64,000 bases of DNA from an uncultured Rhodopila sp. (GTDB lineage: Bacteria; Pseudomonadota; Alphaproteobacteria; Acetobacterales; Acetobacteraceae): contig CAINOE010000021.1 in assembly GCA_903851415.1 (NCBI GenBank), positions 1-64,000 on the forward strand. The letters run 5' to 3'. Shown here one piece after another: positions 46,959 through 54,314 of this stretch; the stretch's first letter is position 1, and each line of letters starts with the position of its first letter. The notes beneath the pieces were generated by a model that searched no databases, was not told where the DNA came from, and worked only from the letters and a program-made list of their open reading frames with translations. The translations under genes and the position numbers were made by a program.

Positions 46959-47852
46959 TCAAAACGGCAGTTCCTCCTGTTCTGCCCAGAAGGCGTCGCC
47001 GGGATTGTCGGGCAGTTCGTCCTCCTCGTCAGGCGGGTTGGACCAGAACGGCAGCGGGCGGACGAAGATCTGGCCGTTCTTGCCGCGCCGGACCTCGAAC
47101 TGCCCGGTCTTCGTGAACAGCAGGCTGAGCTTCGAGCAGCCATACGACTTGGGCGCGAAGTTCGGGGCGATGGCGCGGATCAGCGTGCCGACGCCGGCGA
47201 AGTCGGCCCAGCCGTCCTCCGCCACGAGTTGGGTCACCGCCCGGTTCAGGAGATCCACCGCCGCCCCGGGGGGCTGAACCGCCTGAGGCGGCGCTGCCGC
47301 GGCGGGCTTGGGCGGCTGTGCGAGGGGCGGCGGTTCGACGGGCGGCGCAGGCGGTGGTTTTGCCGCTTTGGCGGCCTTCGCCGCTTTCGGCGGTTTCGGG
47401 AGCTTGGGCGGCAGCATCGGCTCGATCAGGAAGAACTGCTTGCAGGCCTGGCGGAAGGAGTCCGGCGTGTGCGCCTCGCCGAAGCCGTAGACGTCGAGGC
47501 CCTGCTCGCGGATGCGGGCGGCGAGGCGGGTGAAGTCGCTGTCGGAGGAGACGAGGCAGAAGCCGTCGAAGCGGCCGGTATGCAGCAGGTCCATCGCGTC
47601 GATCACCAGGGCGATGTCGGTGGCGTTCTTGCCGGGGATATTCGCGAAGTTCTGGTGCGGGACGATGGCGTGGGCGGCGAGCGAGTCGGCCCAGGGCTTG
47701 AGGCGGGTGCCGGAGAAATCGCCGTAAATGCGGCGGACGCCGGCATTGCCGAGTTTCGCCACCGCCGCGAACAGCGGGGCGGCGATTTGCGGCGGGGCGT
47801 TATCGGCGTCGATCAGGACCGCGAGGCGGTGGGTGACGGCTGCTTTCGCCAT
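46959..47852 (-). CDS. NYN (PIN-like) RNase with C-terminal OST-HTH/LOTUS domain
   Basis: A 297-residue protein. The N-terminal NYN/DUF88 domain begins AVLIDADNAPPQIAAPLF and contains the acidic residues in NATDIALVIDAMDLL and SSDSDFTRLAARIREQG, which form the nuclease site. A Pro/Ala/Lys-rich linker (PPKAAKAAKAAKPPPAPP) leads to an OST-HTH domain, readable as LVAEDGWADFAGVGTLIRAIAPNFAPKSYGCSKLSLLFTKTGQFEVRR. The combination suggests an RNA-binding endoribonuclease in RNA turnover. The start at 47852 (MAKAAVTHRLAVLID) is preferred. Confidence 0.88.
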   Translation of the reverse strand: MAKAAVTHRLAVLIDADNAPPQIAAPLFAAVAKLGNAGVRRIYGDFSGTRLKPWADSLAAHAIVPHQNFANIPGKNATDIALVIDAMDLLHTGRFDGFCLVSSDSDFTRLAARIREQGLDVYGFGEAHTPDSFRQACKQFFLIEPMLPPKLPKPPKAAKAAKAAKPPPAPPVEPPPLAQPPKPAAAAPPQAVQPPGAAVDLLNRAVTQLVAEDGWADFAGVGTLIRAIAPNFAPKSYGCSKLSLLFTKTGQFEVRRGKNGQIFVRPLPFWSNPPDEEDELPDNPGDAFWAEQEELPF

Positions 47853-48273
47853 GGGCGGGCGGGGTGATCCGGGGTGGTGGGGGCCGAGTCGGTGGGGGTT
47901 GGACGATGTGGCTGGAGTGGCACGGCGGGGCGGGCGGGGTAAAGGAATTCCGGCTGTAATCGGGTCGGAATGGCGCGGCCTCCATCGGACTATCGGCATG
48001 AATGTGATCGTGCGAATGACGAACGTTCTTGCCTTGTTCGTCCGATCCCGTTAGATTCCGGACATGTCACACCGCCGCGCATCGCGTTCCGACTTTCGTA
48101 GCGCCGCTATCCGCGATTGGACGCTGCGTGCGAAGGGCGGCGACTGAGGTTCGATGCGGCAAGCAACGGTTGCGGCCGGGCGCCGGTTTCCAGCCGATGG
48201 CTCGCGGACCAATGGCGACTCGACACGAATCGGGCGCATTCGCCAATGTCGATTGGTCTGGAGAACCAATCTT
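47853..48273. other. Intergenic control region with a LexA-type box
   Basis: No protein gene is clear here. The region holds the GTTC-N7-GTTC box (48025-48039), a likely sigma-70 promoter (TTGCCT, 17 bp, TAGATT at 48052-48057) and a 27-codon frame from 48064 (MSHRRASRSDFRSAAIRDWT) of unknown meaning. Frames to 48154 extend the nuclease gene upstream but lack coding character. Confidence 0.45.
48025..48039 (+). promoter_or_regulatory. LexA (SOS) box, GTTC-N7-GTTC
   Basis: GTTCTTGCCTTGTTC is an exact alphaproteobacterial LexA direct repeat. It overlaps the -35 of a putative promoter whose -10 TAGATT follows 17 bp on. The promoter points to the restriction-modification genes at 48274, so LexA repression of that transcript is plausible. 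Confidence 0.6.
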
Positions 48274-49113
48274 ATGAGTCCGCCGCCGAGGAAGCACACG
48301 TTACAAGCTCATGGTCTGAACAGCAAAATTTACGGGCCGATTCTCCTGCATGTCTTTCGTGCCCGGTGGAGACAAGGGACTGCGACTGTCCTGTTCACCT
48401 TGGATGATATCCGGAATGCGGCCGAGGCGCTGAAGCTCGAGGTACGAAATCCCGCCGACCTCATTTACCGCATGAGATCGCGAACAATACTGCCGCAGGA
48501 GATCCTCGATAAGGGCTTTTTCATCCTTCGCGCGATTGGCCGCGGCCAATACCAGTTTGAAAAAGGATCAAGCACCTTATTCGAACCGCTGGACAGCGAG
48601 CTAACCGAGGCTTTGGACCTGACCCCGCTGCCGGTGCGGCGGCTCCTGCCTGAGACGCTTGCCGATATGGACGAACAAGCCGTCCTTACCATCGCCAGCT
48701 ACTGCAGGCTCTTTGACCACTTCACCGGTTTGACCGTTTACCGGTTGCGCAGCCATGTCCGCAAGAGCGTTCCGGGCATCGGCCAGGCGGAGCTCGACGC
48801 AATCGATGTCGGCGTCGCGCTGCGAGATGACGAGATGCCGGTGGTTTTTCCGATCGAGGCGAAAGCGGCGCCCGATGCCTTGAACCGCGTCCAAATCTTT
48901 AACATGGTGCGATTCTGCAAGCACTACTTCCCCGACATGCAGATTCGTCCGATGGCGATCAAAGTCGATCGCGATTCCGTAGTACATCTTATGGAATTCA
49001 ATGCCGCTGCAAAGGCATCCGAATTAAAAATACTGCGGAGCGCAAGCTACAGCATCAAGCTGTCGCAACAGCAACTGGATTTGGTCGCCGTCACAAGGAA
49101 GCCCCGCCTATGA
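48274..49113 (+). CDS. Putative type II restriction endonuclease (PD-(D/E)xK)
   Basis: A 279-residue protein directly before and overlapping the C5-methyltransferase gene. I find no named family, but residues 175-197 (DAIDVG, then FPIEAKAAP with E195 and K197) fit the D-x(n)-ExK core of PD-(D/E)xK nucleases. The neighbourhood supports a restriction role. The N-terminal part (LFTLDDIRNAAEALKLEVRNPADLIYRMRSR) looks helical and may bind DNA. Base composition is lower in GC than neighbours, suggesting transfer. The start at 48274 has a GGAG 11 nt upstream. Recognition sequence unknown; the adjacent Vsr suggests that the methylated base is a cytosine prone to C-to-T mutation. Confidence 0.65.
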   Translation: MSPPPRKHTLQAHGLNSKIYGPILLHVFRARWRQGTATVLFTLDDIRNAAEALKLEVRNPADLIYRMRSRTILPQEILDKGFFILRAIGRGQYQFEKGSSTLFEPLDSELTEALDLTPLPVRRLLPETLADMDEQAVLTIASYCRLFDHFTGLTVYRLRSHVRKSVPGIGQAELDAIDVGVALRDDEMPVVFPIEAKAAPDALNRVQIFNMVRFCKHYFPDMQIRPMAIKVDRDSVVHLMEFNAAAKASELKILRSASYSIKLSQQQLDLVAVTRKPRL

Positions 49114-50276
49114 GCAAAGCCCCAACCGCGATAGAATTGTTTTGCGGATGCGGCGGAATGTCCACCGGCTTGCTCGATGCCGGCATTCGGACCGCAGCCG
49201 GTTTCGACATCGATCGGCGCTCGATTGAGGCCTATGAGTACAATCATGCCTATCGCGGCAGCCGAGGTTTCGTCGCCAATCTGACCGAAATGACGGGCAA
49301 CCTGCTGCTGCGGTCCGCCCGTCTGGCAGACGTCGATCTGCTGGTTGGCGGTCCGCCGTGCCAGCCATTCAGCATCGTTGGCGCCCGCCGCGGGGGCGAC
49401 GATCGCCGCTCCGATCTGATCGCTGAATTTCTTCGGCTTGTAAAGGAAATGAACCCGCGGGCTGTCCTTCTCGAAAACGTGCCGAACCTTGCATCTGTCG
49501 ACGGCGGCAAGCACATCAATCGCTTCCATGCCGGCTTGCTGGATCTGGGGTACGGGGTTCGGATGGAGGTTGTCGCATCGGCGGACTATGGCGTACCCCA
49601 GGTGCGGCGCCGGTTGATCCTTCTGGCGATCAAAGGTTGCAGCAATATTCGCTTTCCCGGACCGACTCACGCCTCGCCGATGGAACGGCACGGCAGCGGC
49701 CTGAAGCCCTGGATTACTTCATCGCAGGTCTTGTCCGACCTGCCGCCGGCCGGCGATTTCGGCGAGTGCGGAGTCCACAATCATGAGATGACGATGCACA
49801 CCCCTGACATGCTTGCACGCTTTGCGACACTGCGGCCGGGCGAACGCGAGAAAAGATCGTTCCACGATCGCCTCCACCCGGACAAGCCGTCCTTTACTCT
49901 TCGGGCCGGGTCCGGCAATTTCTCGCCGTTGCGGCCAATCCATTACGCCTACGATCGTGTTATCACCGCGCGCGAGTCTGCCCGTTTGCAGGGTTTTGCC
50001 GACACATTCATTTGGCCCGACGGCATACCGCGGCTGCAACAGTATCGCCAGGTCGGCAACGCCGTACCGCCTCAGTTGGCCGCGGCGATGGCACGGTGCA
50101 TTGCGGAGCAACTGGAATGGCGCCTGGAACCCACGGAATGCAATGGCGATCATTCGAAGCGCGCAAACGCCATCACGCTCAGCGATCTTGAGCGGCAGAC
50201 GATGCGGCAAAGCCGGATTCGGGGCGCTTCGTTGGGCCGGGGCGCCGAACTGCTCCGGGAAACCGCATCAGCCTAG
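49110..50276 (+). CDS. DNA (cytosine-5) methyltransferase
   Basis: A 388-residue C5-methyltransferase with motifs in canonical order: motif I ELFCGCGGMSTGLLDAG near residue 9, motif IV GGPPCQPFS with catalytic C84, motif VI ENVPNL with E122, motif VIII QVRRRLILLA and motif X QVGNAVPPQLA. The variable target-recognition region lies between about 200 and 300. The start overlaps the upstream stop (ATGA), linking it to the putative nuclease. Its 3' end overlaps vsr on the other strand by 98 bp. This is the modification component of a type II system. Confidence 0.95.
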   Translation: MSKAPTAIELFCGCGGMSTGLLDAGIRTAAGFDIDRRSIEAYEYNHAYRGSRGFVANLTEMTGNLLLRSARLADVDLLVGGPPCQPFSIVGARRGGDDRRSDLIAEFLRLVKEMNPRAVLLENVPNLASVDGGKHINRFHAGLLDLGYGVRMEVVASADYGVPQVRRRLILLAIKGCSNIRFPGPTHASPMERHGSGLKPWITSSQVLSDLPPAGDFGECGVHNHEMTMHTPDMLARFATLRPGEREKRSFHDRLHPDKPSFTLRAGSGNFSPLRPIHYAYDRVITARESARLQGFADTFIWPDGIPRLQQYRQVGNAVPPQLAAAMARCIAEQLEWRLEPTECNGDHSKRANAITLSDLERQTMRQSRIRGASLGRGAELLRETASA

Positions 50277-50670
50277 CCAACAGTTCGGTCTGTTGTGCAA
50301 CTTCGCATTGCCACACAACAAGAACCTCCCACCCGGACTGCCGGAGGGCGCTCAAATTCGTTGCATCGCGCTCGACGTTCCGGGCAAGTTTGGCTGTCCA
50401 GCAGTGCACTCTCGACTTCGGCACGGATGCTTTGGAGCAATTCGGATGGCCGTGCCAGAAACATCCATGTACCAGAATGACCTTCCGCCGCGAGGGAAAG
50501 ACGATATCCGGCCGGCCAGGCAAATCGGACCGATGCAGGCTGAACCTGTAACCCTATCGATGCAACAAGGTGCGAACAACACGTTCCGGCATAGTGTCTT
50601 TGGATTTGACGTGCCGCAACAAAGCGCTGCGGCTCTCTTGCGACCGGTTGTCCAATCCGAAAACTCCCAT
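50179..50670 (-). pseudogene. Vsr mismatch endonuclease gene interrupted by an in-frame TAG
   Basis: Vsr nicks T:G mismatches left by deamination of methylated cytosine. From 50670 the frame reads MGVFGLDNRSQESRSALLRH, then VKSKDTMPERVVRTLLHR, then TAG at codon 39 (50556-50554), then GYRFSLHRSDLPGRPDIVFP and the zinc and active-site part VHGCFWHGHPNCSKASVPKSR. The frame is uninterrupted apart from the amber, and LHRLGYRF would be expected, so a TTG-to-TAG change is likely. It is convergent with the methyltransferase gene. If not read through, only a truncated product is made; the C-terminal piece from 50523 could start independently. Confidence 0.82.
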
Positions 50671-50852
50671 GTTGGCCTGGCGCCGCCGATCAGGACAGAA
50701 TCGATCAAGCGAATTAGGGAATCAATGCCAAACCGGTCTTGCTTCCGGCACATCCCGGTTTCCGGCCGCGAGCGCTGCAACTCTCGCTATACGAGAAACA
50801 CGATCTCCGCATCCCGTCCGCAGCCGGAAGGAACACCGGGCGCTTGATTTTG

Positions 50853-50889
50853 TCAAGTTTTTGCATATCCCGGACGTCAGGTTTTTGCA
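50853..50889. promoter_or_regulatory. Direct repeat before the AbiEi-like gene
   Basis: TCAAGTTTTTGCA (50853-50865) and TCAGGTTTTTGCA (50877-50889) are 24 bp apart, centre to centre, just before the antitoxin-like gene at 50903. Such repeats could be the operator through which the antitoxin autoregulates. Confidence 0.5.
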
Positions 50890-50902
50890 CCGCCGTAACC
50901 CC

Positions 50903-51319
50903 ATGCCCCAACGCCGAAACACCCTCCGCCAACGCATCGAAGCCCGGATCGCCCGGCGCCACGCCGACGCCTTCCTCACCCGCGAGTTCCTCGATCTCGG
51001 CGGCGAGCGTCAGGTGGTGCGCGCGCTCCGGGAACTGACGCAAGCCGGCAAGCTGATCCGCCTCGGCTATGGCGCCTATGCCCACGCCCGGATATCTCCC
51101 ATCGCCAATCAGCCGATGATCGCCGGCGGAGGCTTCGGGCCGGTGTGCCGCCAGGTGTTGGACAAGCTCAACGTCTCGTGGGAGCCCGCAACGGACGAAC
51201 GGGCGTACAACGAAGGCCGCAGCACCCGGGTGCCGATGACGCCGGGAGTACGCCTGCGCAACAGCCGGTTCAGCCGCAAGCTCCGCTACAAGACGATGGA
51301 GTTGACGGTTGAACGATGA
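50903..51319 (+). CDS. DUF6088/AbiEi-like antitoxin (transcriptional regulator)
   Basis: A 138-residue protein with an N-terminal winged HTH: LRQRIEARIARRHADAFLTREFLDLGGERQVVRALRELTQAGKLIRLGYGAYAHAR. A C-terminal part (GFGPVCRQVLDKLNVSWEPATDERAYNEGRSTRVPM) follows. This is the DUF6088 layout found in antitoxins of AbiE-type systems. It is followed at once by a deleted AbiEii-type toxin gene. Two direct repeats lie before the start. It should still bind its operator even though the partner is broken. Confidence 0.75.
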   Translation: MPQRRNTLRQRIEARIARRHADAFLTREFLDLGGERQVVRALRELTQAGKLIRLGYGAYAHARISPIANQPMIAGGGFGPVCRQVLDKLNVSWEPATDERAYNEGRSTRVPMTPGVRLRNSRFSRKLRYKTMELTVER

Positions 51320-51676
51320 TCTCCCGGCCGATCTCGAGAGGGTCGCCGCGCCCGCGACCCGATGCTGATCCGGCACGTTTGCGACCTGCGCATGATGCTC
51401 GGCCTCGTGGAAACGGCCGGAGCGGCCGCTCTGGCCCTCGACATCGCCACCGCGGATGCGGCCGTTTTCCGCAATCAATGCCCCGCATGCGCCGCCGACA
51501 TCCCGGGCGAAACCCGCAAAGCGCTCGGAACGCTGCAAACCGGCCGGGCATACCGTGCCCGTTACGACCGCTTCGTCGCTGACATCGCCCATGGTGAGCG
51601 TCCCGGCTTCTCCGCGGCCATTCGAAGGGTCGCCGATCTGGCCGTCACCGCCTGGGCCATCGGCCGACATTGGTGA
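51309..51676 (+). pseudogene. Remnant of an AbiEii-type nucleotidyltransferase toxin
   Basis: A TTG start at 51309 overlaps the antitoxin end and gives NDDLPADLERVAAPATR, an AbiEii-like N-terminus, then a stop. In another frame the C-terminus follows from 51362: MLIRHVCDLRMMLGLVETAG to RARYDRFVADIAHGERPGFSAAI and stop at 51676. The nucleotidyltransferase core between them is missing. About 17 N-terminal and 100 C-terminal residues survive, so the toxin cannot function. Confidence 0.68.
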
Positions 51677-51721
51677 ATTGGCACGATGCCGGCAACGGAG
51701 TAAATAAGTCCCCTGGCTTCA

Positions 51722-51798
51722 GCGCCCTTAGCTCAGTTGGATAGAGCAACAGCCTTCTAAGCTGTGGGTCGGTGGTTCGAATCCACCAGGGCGCGCCA
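51722..51798 (+). tRNA. tRNA-Arg (TCT)
   Basis: GCGCCCT (51722-51728) pairs with AGGGCGC before discriminator G and an encoded CCA ending at 51798. The loop CTTCTAA between ACAGC and GCTGT gives anticodon TCT. T-arm GGTGGTTCGAATCCACC is canonical. Confidence 0.97.
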
Positions 51799-51865
51799 AA
51801 CTTTCCTGGTTATATCAGCGGAATCTCATTTCGTCTCATTCCGGTTTGGTGCCATTGTCTGGCGA

Positions 51866-52398
51866 GGCTCCGTTCGCCTGGACAGCGACGACGTCACCGC
51901 CTGGCGCACCGACAAACGCGTCCGCCGCGGCCTCGCCTACATGTCCGAGATCGGCATCTTCCCCCGCCTGTCGATCGACGAAAACCTGCGCGCCGGCGGC
52001 CAGTTCATCGAGAAATCGGCGCTGAAGAACCGGATGGAGGAACTCTACGCCGACTTCCCCGACCTCGCCCACCGCCGCGGCGCGCCGGCCGGCAGCCTGT
52101 CCGGGGGACAGCGCAAGATGCTGGGGATCGCCAGGCGCTGGCCTCTTCCCCCCGGCTGCTGGTGATGGACGAGCCCTCCGCCGGCCTGTCGCCGCTGTTC
52201 GTTGGCCAGGTGATCGAGGTGCTCAACCGCTTCCGCGCCTCCGGCCTGGCGATGCTGATTGCGGAGCAGAACACCGCCTTCCTGGACCTGGCCGATCGCG
52301 TCTTCACGCTGGACGCGGGGCGGATCCGGTTCGAGGGCAGCGTCAAGGCGTTGGAGGCGGACGACAGCCTGAGGCGGACATATTTCGGGCTGGCGTGA
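51866..52398 (+). pseudogene. 5'-truncated, frameshifted LivF-type ABC ATPase gene
   Basis: The sequence enters mid-domain at VRLDSDDVTAWRTDKRVRRG and reads through LAYMSEIGIFPRLSIDENLR to the signature LSGGQRKMLGIAR. The Walker A region is absent. The frame then shifts. After one added G at 52134-52135 (GG to GGG) it would continue IARALASSPRLLVMDEPSAG with Walker B, then LSPLFVGQVIEVLNRFRASG to the stop at 52398. It is a gene fragment starting 70 bp after tRNA-Arg, probably left by a rearrangement there. Confidence 0.8.
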
Positions 52399-52423
52399 CC
52401 CCGGCGCTTGCTTCGCGAGGCCC

Positions 52424-52810
52424 TTATCGCCGCACGGGTCGTGCCTCTATCCGATCGGCCATGGCGCAGGGGTCAATTTCGATGCGCAATGCATCCACCA
52501 TCACCGTCGGCACGCGGCGGCGGTCGATCGTTTGAATGGAGAGCAGACCAAACGATTCCAGCTTGCCGAGCGTGCGCAGCAAATTCGGTTCAGCCCGATT
52601 GGTCAGCCGAGCCAACTCCGCAATCGATCGCGGCTTGGCGTCCCGTATCGTGCTCAGCAAATGACGATTATCCGGAGTGAGGATGCGCAGCAGCGCCTCA
52701 GCGGACTCGACGCTCGGCAACGCGGCATCGCCGGGAGCTGGACGTTCGCCACGAGCGACCGCCCGCATCTCGGCGAACAGGTCCTTCGTAGACTGCACTT
52801 TCATCGTCAT
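52424..52810 (-). CDS. HTH antitoxin (HVO_A0114 family)
   Basis: A 128-residue protein with a MarR-like winged HTH: LLRILTPDNRHLLSTIRDAKPRSIAELARLTNRAEPNLLRTLGKLESFGLLSIQ. It is the same family type as the antitoxin at 29160, though the two are not close in sequence. The start overlaps the end of a broken toxin gene (ATGA). It should regulate and neutralise that toxin, but the partner has lost its middle, so this is an orphan antitoxin. Confidence 0.72.
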   Translation of the reverse strand: MTMKVQSTKDLFAEMRAVARGERPAPGDAALPSVESAEALLRILTPDNRHLLSTIRDAKPRSIAELARLTNRAEPNLLRTLGKLESFGLLSIQTIDRRRVPTVMVDALRIEIDPCAMADRIEARPVRR

Positions 52811-53175
52811 TGCCTGTCTGTTACGTCGCCGTCCGCAACCACCGCAGTCCCTACCCCCAACTCACTCAGCACGCGTTCGACCTCGGCTTCGAGGTCAGAC
52901 ACCAACTGGGCCGCCGACGTGAACGTGCAGGGCCGCCCGAGAGCCGAGTGGCGGCACCCCGTGGGCATTGTCGAAACCGATCAGGCGGACGCCAACAGAA
53001 TCGTGCAGCGAAAACGAGTAGCGAAGGGCATGCGGCCGTTCCGGTATCGGCGGTGTCCGCTTGACTTCGAACTCCAGCCAGTAGCCCTGTTCGAGGTGAT
53101 GAATGCGACCGTCGAACGTCAGCAGGCATTCGAGGGTGTGGTCCAGCGAAATGGTTGGCCATCATGCGGCTTATC
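52807..53175 (-). pseudogene. Broken DUF6516/TumE-like toxin gene
   Basis: Read leftward from about 53155, one frame encodes TISLDHTLECLLTFDGRIHH, LEQGYWLEFEVKRTPPIPER, HALRYSFSLHDSVGVRLIGF and DNAHGVPPLGSR. The remaining C-terminus, GRPCTFTSAAQLVSDLEAEV then ERVLSELGVGTAVVADGDVT, lies in another frame and ends at the ATGA overlap with the antitoxin. Relatives have about 20 residues between these parts, so an internal deletion with frameshift is likely. No good start codon is visible at the 5' end. The toxin should be inactive. Confidence 0.65.
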
Positions 53176-53413
53176 CCTTCATGATATCATAACTACGAGC
53201 GCCGTCCACTGAAAATTGTGTCTGAGCGCGGCGATCGCCCGCTCACCGTCATATCAACTCCCCACCTTGATATCGCGCCCAATTCTCATTGATCTGAGCA
53301 GCGCAGGATTTCCGCCGTTCCCAATTACCTCAGGTGAACCAGCGTTCGCTGCTTCCGGAACCGCGTGTTCTGATCGGAGTCATCACCCGATCCAACATCA
53401 GGGAGATTCAGCC

Positions 53414-54235
53414 ATGCCCACCATCACCACCAAGGACGGCACGCAGATCTACTTCAAGGACTGGGGCACCGGGCAGCCGATCGTATTCAGCCACGGCTGG
53501 CCGCTGACGGGCGACGCGTTCGAGGACCAGATGATGGCCCTCGCCTCGCACGGCTACCGCTGCATCGCGCATGATCGGCGTGGTCATGGCCGCTCCAGCC
53601 AGCCGTGGAACGGCAACGACATGGATACTTACGCCGCCGATCTGGCGGCACTGACTGCGGCGCTCGATCTGCATGAGGCCGTGCATGTCGGGCATTCCAC
53701 CGGCGGCGGCGAGGCCGCCCGCTATGTCGCCCGCCACGGCCGTGGCCGCGTCTCCCGACTCGTGCTGATCGGCGCCGTTCCTCCCATCATGCTGAAGACC
53801 GAGGCCTATCCCGGCGGTCTGCCGATGGATGTGTTTGACGGCATCCGCGCCGGCGTGGCGGCTGACCGGTCGCAGTTCTTCAAGGACCTCAGCCTGCCGT
53901 TCTACGGCGCCAACCGGCCGGGATCTAAAGTCAGCCAGGGGCTGCGCGACAGTTTCTGGATGCAGGGCATGATGGGCGGGCTGAAAAATGAATACGACTG
54001 CATCAAAGCCTTCTCGGAAACCGACTTCACGCAGGATCTGAAGTCCATCACAGTGCCCACCCTGGTCCTGCATGGCGACGACGATCAAATCGTGCCGCTG
54101 GAAAATTCCGGACGGCTGTCGGCGCAACTGATCGAGGGCGCGGTGCTGAAGGTCTACCCCGGCGCGCCGCACGGCATGTGCTCGACCGAAAAGGACAAGG
54201 TCACAGCCGATATCCTGGAGTTCGTCAGGACATGA
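53414..54235 (+). CDS. Alpha/beta hydrolase, non-haem chloroperoxidase type
   Basis: A 273-residue alpha/beta hydrolase. The start [20 protein letters not shown], oxyanion region [16 protein letters not shown], elbow VGHSTGGGE with nucleophile S95, acid in [13 protein letters not shown] and histidine in GAPHGM are the layout of cofactor-free haloperoxidases and related esterases. The natural reaction is probably ester or lactone hydrolysis; perhydrolysis is a side activity of the family. The start follows GGGAG at about 12 nt. It precedes the transketolase gene by 80 bp. Confidence 0.9.
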   Translation: MPTITTKDGTQIYFKDWGTGQPIVFSHGWPLTGDAFEDQMMALASHGYRCIAHDRRGHGRSSQPWNGNDMDTYAADLAALTAALDLHEAVHVGHSTGGGEAARYVARHGRGRVSRLVLIGAVPPIMLKTEAYPGGLPMDVFDGIRAGVAADRSQFFKDLSLPFYGANRPGSKVSQGLRDSFWMQGMMGGLKNEYDCIKAFSETDFTQDLKSITVPTLVLHGDDDQIVPLENSGRLSAQLIEGAVLKVYPGAPHGMCSTEKDKVTADILEFVRT

Positions 54236-54314
54236 TGGCCGTGGCGGCACGGAACCTAACCCTGCCGCCACACTTACTCTCCCAAGCCCCGCGCATCGCA
54301 GCCAGGAGACCCGG

